A stretch of DNA of 31,323 bases from DATCZB01 sp035513215 (GCA_035513215.1 DATKCK010000114.1:1-31323), one strand, 5' to 3'. Shown: positions 18,117 to 26,562, counted from the stretch's first letter. The notes: generated from the letters alone by a model not told the origin. Translations and numbers: made by a program.

Positions 18117-19645
18117 GGTCTCCCCTCTGCTTCGAACATCAGTTGCGCGGTGATCATCTCGGCCGCCCGCGAAACGGAACCGCCGTCGAGGTCGACGTGG
18201 CGGTTCGCAGAACGCATGAGATCGACGTCGATGGCATTATCGAGCGCGCCGAGAGCGCGCAGCAAGCCCGGCACTCGAGATGACGCGTTCGGCGCGACCA
18301 GCAGCACAGCATCGTAGGGCGGCAGCGCGCCCCGCGTATCGTCGAGTATTGCCAGGTCGAATGCATGAATCCTGCCGTCCGTCGAAAACGCCGTGATGAC
18401 GTCGACCTCGCCGGCGGCGACGGCCGCATACATCAGCGTGCTGTCCATCGTCACGAGCTCGTCGAACTGCAAGCCGTATCGGCTCGAGAGCGAGGCCCAC
18501 TCGGGACGGCCGAAAAACTCGTAGTCGCCTCCCATTTTCATCGAGGGCGCGTGCGCGACGAGACCATCGATCGTGCCGACGCCGAGGCTCTCGGCGCCCG
18601 CCCGCGTCATCGCGAGCACATAAGCGTTCTCGAATCCGAGTGTCGCGGCGACCTCGATGCCGTGCTCGTCGATGAGCCAGCGCGCGACTTCGCTGCGGAT
18701 CGTCTCCCGGCCCGGATTATCGTCACGCTGCATGTAGTTCGCCCAGATCGTTCCCGTGTAGTCGACGTAGACATCGATTCGCTCGGCGGCCAGCGCATCG
18801 AACGCGACCGTCGACCCGAGGCTGTCCCGCGTGTTCGTGTCGAAGCCGGCAACCTCGAGCACGTCCGCGATCAGCTCGCCGAGAATGTACTGCTCGGTGA
18901 ACGTCTTGGTCCCGATGACGACATCGGGACGACCGTCGACGAGCGCGGCCGACCGCAGGATCGGCCAGAGGCCGGCCGTCAATGCGGCAACCGTCAGCAG
19001 CACCGCTCCGCCGAGCATCGCGCGATCCCTGCGCGCGAGCGCGATCTCGAGGAGGCGGATCAATCGGTCCAGTATCAGCGCGAGAGCCGCTGCCGCCGCG
19101 CAGCCGACGAGAACGGCGGCGTAATTTTGCGTCTGCAGGCCGCTGAAGATGAAATTACCGAGGCTCGTCGCCCCGACGGGCGTCGACAGCGTCGCGATAC
19201 CGACGACCCAGACCGTCGCCGTGCGGATGCCAGCGACGATGACGGGAAAGGCGAGCGGAAGTTGCACGCGCAGCAGCAGCTGATTGGGCGTCATACCGAG
19301 ACCGCGGCCGGCTTCGATGAAGTCCCTGTCGACCTGCTCGATGCCCGTCACCGTATTTCGAAGCACGGGCAGCATGCTGTAGAGGATCAGCGCGATCACG
19401 GCCGGGACGAAGCCGATTTGACCCAGCAGCGGCACCATCAGTGCGAGCAATGCAAGCCCCGGCACCGTTTGAATCGTGCTCGCGATCGTCAGTATCGGGC
19501 CCTGTAGCCATCGATGGCGAATCGCCGCGAAGGCGAGCGGCATGCTGAGGCCAATGCCGACGGCGAGCGCCGTCACGCTGAGCAGGAGGTGCCGGCTCAG
19601 ATAGCCGGGCAGCAGCGCAAACTGCTCGAGCCAGACCTCGCTCAT
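18113..19645 (-). CDS. Osmoprotectant-type ABC transporter, permease fused to substrate-binding domain
   Basis: A 510-residue fusion. Residues 1-215 are an ABC permease with about six membrane segments (SRHLLLSVTALAVGIGLSMP, ILTIASTIQTVPGLALLALM, AVIALILYSMLPVLRNTVTG) and the EAA loop EAGRGLGMTPNQLLLRVQLP that contacts the ATPase. After a further hydrophobic segment (about 215-240) comes a periplasmic OpuAC-type binding domain: VVIGTKTFTEQYILGELIAD, SLGSTVAFDALAAERIDVYV, DYTGTIWANYM, DVITAFSTDGRIHAFDLAIL. These are features of quaternary-amine (glycine betaine, choline, carnitine) uptake systems of the ProU/OpuC type, in which this fusion is known. The ATG overlaps the ATPase TGA as ATGA, and its own TGA overlaps the GFA start. 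The exact ligand cannot be read from the sequence. Confidence 0.92.
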   Translation of the reverse strand: MSEVWLEQFALLPGYLSRHLLLSVTALAVGIGLSMPLAFAAIRHRWLQGPILTIASTIQTVPGLALLALMVPLLGQIGFVPAVIALILYSMLPVLRNTVTGIEQVDRDFIEAGRGLGMTPNQLLLRVQLPLAFPVIVAGIRTATVWVVGIATLSTPVGATSLGNFIFSGLQTQNYAAVLVGCAAAAALALILDRLIRLLEIALARRDRAMLGGAVLLTVAALTAGLWPILRSAALVDGRPDVVIGTKTFTEQYILGELIADVLEVAGFDTNTRDSLGSTVAFDALAAERIDVYVDYTGTIWANYMQRDDNPGRETIRSEVARWLIDEHGIEVAATLGFENAYVLAMTRAGAESLGVGTIDGLVAHAPSMKMGGDYEFFGRPEWASLSSRYGLQFDELVTMDSTLMYAAVAAGEVDVITAFSTDGRIHAFDLAILDDTRGALPPYDAVLLVAPNASSRVPGLLRALGALDNAIDVDLMRSANRHVDLDGGSVSRAAEMITAQLMFEAEGRP

Positions 19646-20424
19646 GAGACACCTGTCGCTCGACTCGAAGCGAGCTCAGCGAGCTTGGCTGCCTGACGCT
19701 TCGGCATCGCCATCAGTGTCTCGACGTAAGGGTGCGGCGGCGCGTTGAGGAGGCGATCGGGCGTATCGTGACCGAGCAGGCGGCCGTCCTTCATGACCGC
19801 GATCCGGTCCGCGAGCAGCAAAGCCTCGTTGACGTCATGCGTCACGAGCACGACGGTGAGCCCGAGCGATCGCTGGAGCTTCTTCAGCTCTTCCTGAAGC
19901 TCGTCGCGCGTGATCGGGTCGAGCGCACCGAAAGGCTCGTCCATCAGAAGGACATGCGATCGCGCGGCCAGGGCGCGCGCGACGCCGACGCGCTGCCGCT
20001 GTCCTCCCGAAAGCTCACGCGGATACCGCCCCCTGAAGCTCGCGGGCGGGAGGCCCATCGTCTCGAGCAGCTCATCGATTCGATCCGAGACGGCCCGTCC
20101 CGGCCAGCCGAGCAGACGCGGAACGACCGCGATATTCTCGGCCACCGTCATATGCGGAAAGAGCCCGACACCCTGAAATGCGTAGCCGATGCGGCGCCGA
20201 AGCGCGATCGGATCGATCGCGCGAATGTCCTCGCCGTCGAGCCTGATCCGGCCGGACGACATCTCGACGAGACGATTGATCATCTTGAGCACGGTCGTCT
20301 TGCCGGATCCGGACTCGCCGAGCACGACGTGCAGGGATCCGGACTCGACCGACAGGCTGATCTCGGCAACGGCAGGCGTCGACGCATTGGCGTAATATTT
20401 CGTAACGCCTTCGAGCTCGATCAT
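19642..20424 (-). CDS. Osmoprotectant-type ABC transporter ATPase
   Basis: A 260-residue ABC ATPase that powers the adjacent permease. All motifs are present: Walker A GESGSGKTT, Q-loop YAFQGVGLFPHMTV, signature LSGGQRQRV, Walker B VLLMDEPFGALD and switch LVTHDVNEALLLADRIAVM. The PFGALD and the MPKRQAAK-type tail fit quaternary-amine transporters; there are no C-terminal CBS domains, unlike ProV/OpuAA. I chose ATG 20424 (MIELEGVTKYYANAST); ATG 20439 would add five residues. Neither has a clear ribosome-binding site. The start lies head-to-head with the PLP-enzyme gene with only 13 bp between, so the promoter must lie inside that gene. Confidence 0.93.
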   Translation of the reverse strand: MIELEGVTKYYANASTPAVAEISLSVESGSLHVVLGESGSGKTTVLKMINRLVEMSSGRIRLDGEDIRAIDPIALRRRIGYAFQGVGLFPHMTVAENIAVVPRLLGWPGRAVSDRIDELLETMGLPPASFRGRYPRELSGGQRQRVGVARALAARSHVLLMDEPFGALDPITRDELQEELKKLQRSLGLTVVLVTHDVNEALLLADRIAVMKDGRLLGHDTPDRLLNAPPHPYVETLMAMPKRQAAKLAELASSRATGVS

Positions 20425-20437
20425 GTCACAAACCATC

Positions 20438-21544
20438 ATGCAAGCCGATGCAAAAGTAAAGCTCGCGCGCGAGTGTCTGCCGGTAACGGATGAATACGCC
20501 TATCTCGACACGGGGAGCCTCGGTCCGATATCCGCGATCTATTCGGAAGCGCTGGCGCGCTGCACGACCGAAGATCTCGCCATGGGGCGCGCGCTGGCAC
20601 GACGCTTCGAGCGCATCGACGAGGCGAAGGGGAGGATCCGGTCGGAGGTCGCGTCCCTGGTCGGCGCCGATCCCGCCGAGATCGAGCTGACGCGGGGCAC
20701 GAGGGACGGCATCGGAAGACTGCTCGGTCGAATGCGTTGGTCGCCGGGCGACGAGGTCGTCACCACGCAGCTCGAGTTTCCCGCGTGCGCGGATACGATC
20801 CATGCGCTAACGCGCACCGCCGCTGTTGTCGTGCGGACCGCCGAGGTGCCCGAGGACGGCGGTGAGGATGTCGACTGGCTCGAGCGGTGCCTGACGCCGC
20901 GAACACGGCTGATCGCCTTTTCCGGCGTCGCGTATGCGACCGGGCAGAGGCTGCCGCTCGACCGTATCGCGGAGCTCGCCGCCGCTCGCGATGTGCGCAC
21001 GCTCGTCGACGGGGCCCAGCTCGCAGGTGCCGCAGACCTGGGCCTCGGCCGCACACACATCGATTTTCTTGCGATGCCACTGCAAAAATGGCTCCTGGGG
21101 CCGGAAGGGCTCGGCGCGCTCTATCTGAGAGCAGGCGCGCTCGGCGCGCCGGATAGCGAGGGCACGGCGCAGGGATGGCCGGTCCTGCAAGCCTGCGCCG
21201 AGCATCTCGCCTGGATGCGCGAGACCCTCGGATGGAACTGGATTCATGAGCGCACGAGGCGCCTCGGCACCCATGCCCGCAGCGCCCTCGGCGACATCGA
21301 CGGGCTGAGTCTCGTGACTCCGGACGCACACGCGGGTCTCGTCGCGATTCGATGCAAAAAGAATGGCAGCCAGCAACTCGCAGACCATCTCAAATTTTGG
21401 AATTTGATCGTGCGACATCGGCCCGAGCTCGATTTGCTTCGCATCTCGACGGCCTTTTTCAACACCGAAGACGAGATCGACCGATTCGCGGATGCGATCC
21501 GGTCGCGCGATGGACAAAGCAACCCGAAAGATGCATTCTCGTGA
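20438..21544 (+). CDS. PLP-dependent class V aminotransferase/lyase, candidate EgtE
   Basis: A 368-residue fold-type I PLP enzyme of aminotransferase class V (cysteine desulfurase/isopenicillin N epimerase branch). Visible: EYAYLDTGSLGPIS at the N-terminus, TRGTRDGIGRLL for phosphate binding, LVDGAQLAGAADLGLG with Asp191 for the pyridine nitrogen, and PLQKWLLGPEGLGALYLR with the Schiff-base Lys217 (the residue before it is Gln where His is common). It ends 3 nt before egtB, so it is the first gene of an egtB-egtD operon. In ergothioneine synthesis a PLP lyase, EgtE, cleaves hercynylcysteine sulfoxide; this neighbourhood makes EgtE the best guess, though a cysteine desulfurase is possible. Start chosen at 20438; an in-frame ATG at 20423 would overlap the opposite start codon. 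Confidence 0.82.
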   Translation: MQADAKVKLARECLPVTDEYAYLDTGSLGPISAIYSEALARCTTEDLAMGRALARRFERIDEAKGRIRSEVASLVGADPAEIELTRGTRDGIGRLLGRMRWSPGDEVVTTQLEFPACADTIHALTRTAAVVVRTAEVPEDGGEDVDWLERCLTPRTRLIAFSGVAYATGQRLPLDRIAELAAARDVRTLVDGAQLAGAADLGLGRTHIDFLAMPLQKWLLGPEGLGALYLRAGALGAPDSEGTAQGWPVLQACAEHLAWMRETLGWNWIHERTRRLGTHARSALGDIDGLSLVTPDAHAGLVAIRCKKNGSQQLADHLKFWNLIVRHRPELDLLRISTAFFNTEDEIDRFADAIRSRDGQSNPKDAFS

Positions 21545-21547
21545 CGA

Positions 21548-22825
21548 ATGTTTTCGTCAACGTCGCCGCTGCCGGATCAGAACATTCCCGGCCACGATCT
21601 CGGGTCGGCCTATCTTCGCGTTCGTCAGATATCGATCGACCTGACCGCAGAACTCGACCCTGAAGACTGCGTCATCCAGACCATCTCCGAGGTGAGCCCG
21701 ACGAAGTGGCACCTCGCGCATACGTCGTGGTTCTTCGAGCAGTTCTGCCTGCTCGAACGTATCGCGTCGTATCGGCCCTATGACGAGCGTTTCCTCTACC
21801 TGTTCAACTCCTATTACCACTCGGTCGGCAAAATGCACGCGCGGCCGAAGCGCGGATTGCTCAATCGGCCGCTGCTGCGTCAGGTGCTCGATTACCGGCG
21901 CCGGATCGACGAGGCGATGCTCGCGCTGATCGCCGACAACGGCGACAACGACGAGCTCGCGTTCGTCGTTACACTGGGACTGCATCACGAGCAGCAGCAT
22001 CAGGAGCTGATGCTCACGGACATCAAGCACGTTTTCTTCACGAATCCGCTGCAGCCGGCCTACGCGACCGGGCCCGCCGCCCTGTCCGCGCAATCGGAGC
22101 CGATGCGCTACGTCCGCCGGGCCGGCGGACGGTTCCGGATCGGGCACGACGGCCCGGGCTTTGGCTTCGATAACGAAACACCGCGTCACGACGTTCTTGT
22201 CGACGAGCATGAGCTCGCCGATCGCCTCGTCAGCAACGCCGAGTACCGGGAATTCATAATCGGCGCCGGCTACCGTGATCCCCGGCTCTGGATGTCGGAC
22301 GGCTTCTCGCGCGCCGAGAGCGATGACTGGAACCGGCCGCTCTACTGGTCGGAGGATCTCGAGACCGAGTTCACGCTGAACGGCTGGCGACCGATCGATC
22401 CCGCCGCCCCCGTCTGCCACGTCAGCCAGTACGAGGCCGATGCGTTCGCGCGCTGGGCCGATGCCCGCCTGCCCTCGGAATCGGAGTGGGAGCTTGCGGC
22501 CGCCGACAGCGCGGTCGAGGGCAACACGCTCGACCGCGGCCTGCTGCATCCGGCGAGCCCGCAATCCACGGAGACGAAGCCCATCCGTCAGCTTTGGGGT
22601 GACGTATGGGAATGGACCGCGTCGCCGTATATGGCATATCCGGGGTTCGAGTCGCTGGGGGGCTCGCTCGGTGAGTACAACGGCAAGTTCATGGCGAATC
22701 AGGTCGTCGTTCGCGGCGGGTCTTGCGTCACCTGGGCCGAGCATCTGCGTGCCACCTACAGGAGCTTCTTTTATCCGCACGATCGCTGGCAGTTCCTCGG
22801 ATTTCGGCTGGCAAGGACTGTCTGA
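21548..22825 (+). CDS. egtB: EgtB, ergothioneine-forming sulfoxide synthase
   Basis: A 425-residue EgtB, full length. EgtB is a non-haem iron enzyme that uses oxygen to join trimethyl-histidine (hercynine) with cysteine or gamma-glutamylcysteine, giving the sulfoxide. The DinB-like N-terminal domain supplies the iron site: His58 (WHLAHTSWFFEQF) and His147/His151 (LGLHHEQQHQELML). The C-terminal half is an FGE-sulfatase domain with GGRFRIGHDGPGFGFDNETP, LPSESEWELAAAD, WGDVWEWTASPY, VVRGGSCVTW and RSFFYPHDRWQFLGFRLART. It starts 3 nt after the PLP enzyme and ends 7 nt before egtD, so the three form one operon. No egtA or egtC is in the window, which suggests a cysteine-using EgtB; that remains inference. 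Confidence 0.95.
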   Translation: MFSSTSPLPDQNIPGHDLGSAYLRVRQISIDLTAELDPEDCVIQTISEVSPTKWHLAHTSWFFEQFCLLERIASYRPYDERFLYLFNSYYHSVGKMHARPKRGLLNRPLLRQVLDYRRRIDEAMLALIADNGDNDELAFVVTLGLHHEQQHQELMLTDIKHVFFTNPLQPAYATGPAALSAQSEPMRYVRRAGGRFRIGHDGPGFGFDNETPRHDVLVDEHELADRLVSNAEYREFIIGAGYRDPRLWMSDGFSRAESDDWNRPLYWSEDLETEFTLNGWRPIDPAAPVCHVSQYEADAFARWADARLPSESEWELAAADSAVEGNTLDRGLLHPASPQSTETKPIRQLWGDVWEWTASPYMAYPGFESLGGSLGEYNGKFMANQVVVRGGSCVTWAEHLRATYRSFFYPHDRWQFLGFRLARTV

Positions 22826-22832
22826 CGAAAGC

Positions 22833-23825
22833 ATGAGCGCTGTGAACCTCGAAGCGGCAAGGATCGGAAACGCGCTGGATGCCGACGAATGGCGCGCAGA
22901 ATCCGTAGCCGAGATCCTCGAAGGCCTGACGGCGCCGCAGAAACGGATATCGCCGAAGTACTTCTACGATGAGCTCGGCTCGAGGCTGTTCGACGAGATC
23001 TGCAACCTGCCCGAATACTATCCGACGCGAACCGAGTACGAGATCATGCAGGCTCATCTTCCCGAGATCGCCGAGCTCGTCGGGCCCGAGGCGGCCGTGA
23101 TCGAGCTCGGCGCGGGATCCAATGCCAAGGCAAGGCAGTTACTGCATCATCTCGACCGGCCCATCGCCTATGTGCCGGTCGAGATATCCGGAAAATACCT
23201 GGCCGGCCAGGCGGCCGAGTTGCAGACCGAGTTTCCCGAGCTCAGCGTCCAACCCGTCGTTGCCGATTTCACCAAACCGTTCGATCTGCCCGAGCATTCC
23301 GAGGACCCGGCGCGGAATCTCGTGTTCTTCCCGGGCTCGACTATCGGCAATTTCACCCGCCCGGATGCCCGCGAGCTTCTGGAGGTCATGCGCTGCGAGG
23401 CAAAGCCGGGCGGCTCGCTGCTGATCGGCGTCGACCTGATCAAGGATATCGACGTCGTGCTCGCCGCGTACAACGACAGTCAGGGCGTTACGGCGGCCTT
23501 CAATCTGAATGCCCTGAAGCACCTGAACGAAACCGTCGGCACGGATTTCGCGATCGAAAGCTTCGAGCACGAGGCGATCTACGATGCCGAGAAGCATCGC
23601 ATCGAGATGCGCCTCGTATCGCTCAAGCCGCAGTCGGTCGCGATCGACGGCGAGACGATCCCCTTCGAGGAAGGCGAGCACATCGTCACGGAGTACTCTC
23701 ACAAATACTCGGTCGATATGTTTCGATCGCTCGCAAGCGAGGCGGGATGGTCGAGCGACTCCCTATGGGTTGACGACGACCGGCTCTTCAGCGTGCATTT
23801 CCTGACGGTTCCCGGCGAATCGTAA
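22833..23825 (+). CDS. egtD: EgtD, L-histidine N-alpha-methyltransferase
   Basis: A 330-residue SAM-dependent methyltransferase that adds three methyl groups to the alpha-amino group of histidine to make hercynine, the first ergothioneine intermediate. Visible family blocks: PKYFYDELGSRLFDEICNLPE, YPTRTEYEIM, SAM-binding ELGAGSNAKARQLL, FFPGSTIGNF, GVDLIKDIDVVLAAYND, FNLNALKHLN and EYSHKYSVDMF. ATG 22833 is chosen because homology begins there; the frame is open further upstream only over egtB. It starts 7 nt after egtB. Its last 38 bp overlap the 3' end of the opposite-strand ECF sigma gene, so transcripts of the two genes are antisense to each other at their ends. Confidence 0.95.
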   Translation: MSAVNLEAARIGNALDADEWRAESVAEILEGLTAPQKRISPKYFYDELGSRLFDEICNLPEYYPTRTEYEIMQAHLPEIAELVGPEAAVIELGAGSNAKARQLLHHLDRPIAYVPVEISGKYLAGQAAELQTEFPELSVQPVVADFTKPFDLPEHSEDPARNLVFFPGSTIGNFTRPDARELLEVMRCEAKPGGSLLIGVDLIKDIDVVLAAYNDSQGVTAAFNLNALKHLNETVGTDFAIESFEHEAIYDAEKHRIEMRLVSLKPQSVAIDGETIPFEEGEHIVTEYSHKYSVDMFRSLASEAGWSSDSLWVDDDRLFSVHFLTVPGES

Positions 23826-24354
23826 TGAGGGGACCGGGAATCAGCCGCTCCCTGAGCTGATTGCGTGCCCTGTGCAGGCGGGCCTTGACGGCGCCCTCCG
23901 AGATACGAACGCGACTCGCGATTTCTCTGAGGCTCAAGCCGATAAAATAGTGCATTCGTACGATTTCCCGGCTTGTCCTTCCGAGCGAGTCGACCGCCTC
24001 GACTAGCTCGCTCTCGCCGCGCATCGCCAGCAACTCGGGATCTGCATCGGGTGCAACCATCGCGAGACCGTCGATTTCTCCGGCCCGCTCTCGATCCTTC
24101 TTTTCCCGCCGCAAATGCGCGAAGCAGCATCGGTACAGGATCTGACGCGACCACTTGCCGAAGGCTTCGGGATTCCTGAGACTCGCAAGATTCTGCGCGA
24201 GCTTCAGCAGCGCCTCCTGAACCACATCCTTGGCGGCGTCCTCGCTTCGGACGACACGTCTTGCCGAACCGAGCAGCTTCGGATACCAGAGCCGCAGTAG
24301 CTGCTCCAGGGCAACCGCGCTACCCCGCTGAGCCTGTATCACCAGACGTTCCAT
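23788..24354 (-). CDS. ECF-type RNA polymerase sigma factor
   Basis: A 188-residue sigma-70 family factor of extracytoplasmic-function size. Region 2 is visible at residues 10-80 (ALEQLLRLWYPKLLGSARRV, DAAKDVVQEALLKLAQNL, FGKWSRQILYRCCFAHLRRE) and region 4 at about 120-175 (LGRTSREIVRMHYFIGLSLR, EIASRVRISEGAVKARLHRA). It should direct RNA polymerase to a small set of promoters. I chose ATG 24354 since homology begins right after it; the frame is open a further 52 codons upstream without similarity. No anti-sigma gene lies beside it: the neighbours are egtD, convergent with a 38-bp overlap, and the CoA-transferase, divergent. Its regulon and signal cannot be read from the window. Confidence 0.9.
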   Translation of the reverse strand: MERLVIQAQRGSAVALEQLLRLWYPKLLGSARRVVRSEDAAKDVVQEALLKLAQNLASLRNPEAFGKWSRQILYRCCFAHLRREKKDRERAGEIDGLAMVAPDADPELLAMRGESELVEAVDSLGRTSREIVRMHYFIGLSLREIASRVRISEGAVKARLHRARNQLRERLIPGPLITIRREPSGNAR

Positions 24355-24564
24355 CGATCCCGACTCGCTGACCGTGATGCGTCGCGTCAAGCAATCATCG
24401 TGCCAGGACTCCGATCTGCAGTAGTGGCGCGCCGGGGCCTGCATCGACACGATCCCGGAGTCGAGAACCTCGTCCCGAATTCGCGAACTCGAGAACCGTC
24501 GATGTTCCACTCTGAAACGATTGTGTCAGCCACAACGAAGCGGCCCCCGCCGGGTGTTTCCCGG

Positions 24565-24621
24565 TACAATCGAAAGGTGGGTGAAGGCACGAGCGGCGAC
24601 ACGCGATACACACAACCGTGA
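24565..24621 (+). promoter_or_regulatory. TACAAT box and 14-codon leader frame overlapping the CoA-transferase start
   Basis: TACAAT (24565-24570) lies 6 nt before a GTG at 24577. That GTG opens a 14-codon frame (MGEGTSGDTRYTQP) whose TGA overlaps the GTG start of the CoA-transferase as GTGA (24618-24621). The arrangement resembles a leaderless leader peptide feeding ribosomes into the main gene. The rest of the 263-bp gap (24355-24617) between the sigma factor and this gene holds no other feature I can support. Confidence 0.3.
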
Positions 24622-26555
24622 GTGTTCGAGGCGAGCCGCAAAGACACGACGACGCCGACGCCTGCGTCGAGGCCTTGCTGAAGCGCGTCGGCAAGCGAAT
24701 CGTGATCGGAGTGCCGCTCGGTCTCGGCAAACCGGCGCATTTCCTCAATGCGTTGTACCGGCGCGTCGAGGGGGACCGGAGCCTTGAGCTCGAGATCCTG
24801 ACGGCTCTGACGCTCGAGGTACCCGCCGGCAAGACACCGCTCGAACGCCGTTTCCTCGAGCCCCTGTGCGCGCGGCTATACGACGGTTACGAGCCCCTCG
24901 CATATGCCGGAGCGGTGCGCGCGGGCACGCTGCCGCCGAATATCAACGTGTCCGAGTTCTACTTTCGGCCGGGCGCATACATGCGCACGGCCTACGCGCA
25001 GCAACGTTACCTTTCCGCCAACTACAGCGGCGCCGTGCGCGCCCTGCGGGACCGCGGCATCAATGCCATTGCCCAGCTCGTGGCACAGCGCGCATCTGGC
25101 CCGGAGGCTCGTTTCAGCCTCGGCAGCAATGCCGACCTGACGCTCGACCTCCTGAGCGGCGCCGCGCAGCGCCCCGTCATCGTCGCTCAGACATGCCGGG
25201 CAATGCCGTTCATGCCACATGACGCCGATACCCCGGCAAGCGTCTGGGATCTCGTGCTCGACCACCCCCGCTACGAGCAAACGCTGTTCGCCGTGCCGAA
25301 CGAGCCGGTGATCTTGGCGCACTACGCGATCGCGATTCACGTGGCAAGCCTGATCAGAGACGGAGGAACGCTGCAGATCGGCATCGGATCTCTGGCCGAC
25401 GCCGTTGTTCACCTGATTCGGATGCGGCAGCAGGACAACCCGCTGTATCGTTCTTTCGTCGACTGCCTCATCGATGACCAGGGAAAGGAGCTACGCAGCG
25501 GCCTTCCGGTCGAAGTCGAGCCATTCAACCAGGGACTATACGGCTGCAGCGAGATGCTGGTGGAGGGCTTTCTGCATCTGGCCCGAGCCGACGTTCTCAA
25601 ACGCCGGGTGGAAAGGCGAGCTGCTCCCGGTGGACCGCCGGAGATCTTTTTGCATTCGGCGTTCTTTCTCGGCTCCTCGGCACTCTACCGAGAGCTGCGC
25701 GAGCTTCCCGAGAACGTGTTGCAGGGAATCGAGATGACGGGCGTCGACTTCGTCAACACACTGAACGGCGATAACGAGCTCAAGTCGAGACAACGAGCCC
25801 TTGCGCGATTCGTGAACTCGGCGATGATGGTCACTCTGAACGGCGCCGTCGTATCGGACGGTGTCGACGACGGGCGCGTCGTCAGCGGCGTCGGCGGGCA
25901 ACATGATTTCGTGGTTATGGCGCACTCGCTGCCGGACGCGCGCTCCATCATCGTCCTTCCGAGCACCCGACAGCGAGCCGGCAAGGCACAATCGAACGTC
26001 GTCTTCAACTATGGCCATACGACCATTCCCCGGCATCTGCGCGATATCGTCGTGACCGAGTACGGTGCCGCCGATCTGAGAGGCAAGACGGATCGCGAGG
26101 TGATCGCGGCGATGCTCAGCCTCAGCGATTTCCGATTTCAGGAAGAGCTGCTCGCGGAAGCGAAGGCTGCCGGCAAGATCGAGGCAGGCTATCGCATTCC
26201 GAGCCGCTTCGCGCGCAACACGCCCGAGTCTCTTGAGGCACGGCTCGCAACCGTGGCGGGCACGGCCGGTCTTGCCCACTATCCGATCGGGACGGACTTC
26301 GACGACGATGAGGCGCGTCTGGCGGTAGCGCTCACGTACCTGAAAGCGCACGCCGGTTCCTCGCTCGCAGCGGCCGGACTCGTGTTGAGGCGCTCCCGCG
26401 CATCGGACCGGGCCCGACCATTGCTCGAGCGGATGCGGCTCGATCGGCCAGCAACGGTGCGCGACCGGCTCTACCGTCGTCTTCTGATTGCGGCGCTCGA
26501 CCTCACGGAGGACGGGCGGCCCATGGGGCCACGGCCTCGCGCCGACTCGTGGTAG
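24618..26555 (+). CDS. Acetyl-CoA hydrolase / CoA-transferase family protein
   Basis: A 645-residue protein of the acetyl-CoA hydrolase/transferase family (COG0427), longer than the usual 450-520 residues. These enzymes move CoA between short acids, via an enzyme glutamyl-CoA ester, or hydrolyse acyl-CoA. Visible: KRIVIGVPLGLGKPAHFLNA at the start, GTLPPNINVSEFYFRPG, GGTLQIGIGSLADAVVHL, EMTGVDFVNTLNGDNE, VVSGVGGQHDFVVMAHSLP, FNYGHTTIPRHLRDIVVTEY and GAADLRGKTDREVIAAML. The GVGGQHDF block is the family's CoA-binding loop. GTG 24618 is the most plausible start. The C-terminal 100 or so residues beyond the core have no motif I recognise. It converges on the aldehyde dehydrogenase gene, 7 bp apart. 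Confidence 0.88.
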   Translation: MSVRGEPQRHDDADACVEALLKRVGKRIVIGVPLGLGKPAHFLNALYRRVEGDRSLELEILTALTLEVPAGKTPLERRFLEPLCARLYDGYEPLAYAGAVRAGTLPPNINVSEFYFRPGAYMRTAYAQQRYLSANYSGAVRALRDRGINAIAQLVAQRASGPEARFSLGSNADLTLDLLSGAAQRPVIVAQTCRAMPFMPHDADTPASVWDLVLDHPRYEQTLFAVPNEPVILAHYAIAIHVASLIRDGGTLQIGIGSLADAVVHLIRMRQQDNPLYRSFVDCLIDDQGKELRSGLPVEVEPFNQGLYGCSEMLVEGFLHLARADVLKRRVERRAAPGGPPEIFLHSAFFLGSSALYRELRELPENVLQGIEMTGVDFVNTLNGDNELKSRQRALARFVNSAMMVTLNGAVVSDGVDDGRVVSGVGGQHDFVVMAHSLPDARSIIVLPSTRQRAGKAQSNVVFNYGHTTIPRHLRDIVVTEYGAADLRGKTDREVIAAMLSLSDFRFQEELLAEAKAAGKIEAGYRIPSRFARNTPESLEARLATVAGTAGLAHYPIGTDFDDDEARLAVALTYLKAHAGSSLAAAGLVLRRSRASDRARPLLERMRLDRPATVRDRLYRRLLIAALDLTEDGRPMGPRPRADSW

Positions 26556-26562
26556 TGACGCC

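Noticed and set aside
18365..19507. 380-codon plus-strand frame opposite the transporter permease/binding protein
   Set aside because: Antisense shadow; the minus strand has clear transporter motifs.
24400..24621. 73-codon plus-strand frame upstream of the CoA-transferase as a full gene
   Set aside because: Its first 59 codons show no protein-like pattern; only the last 14 codons are retained, as a possible leader frame.
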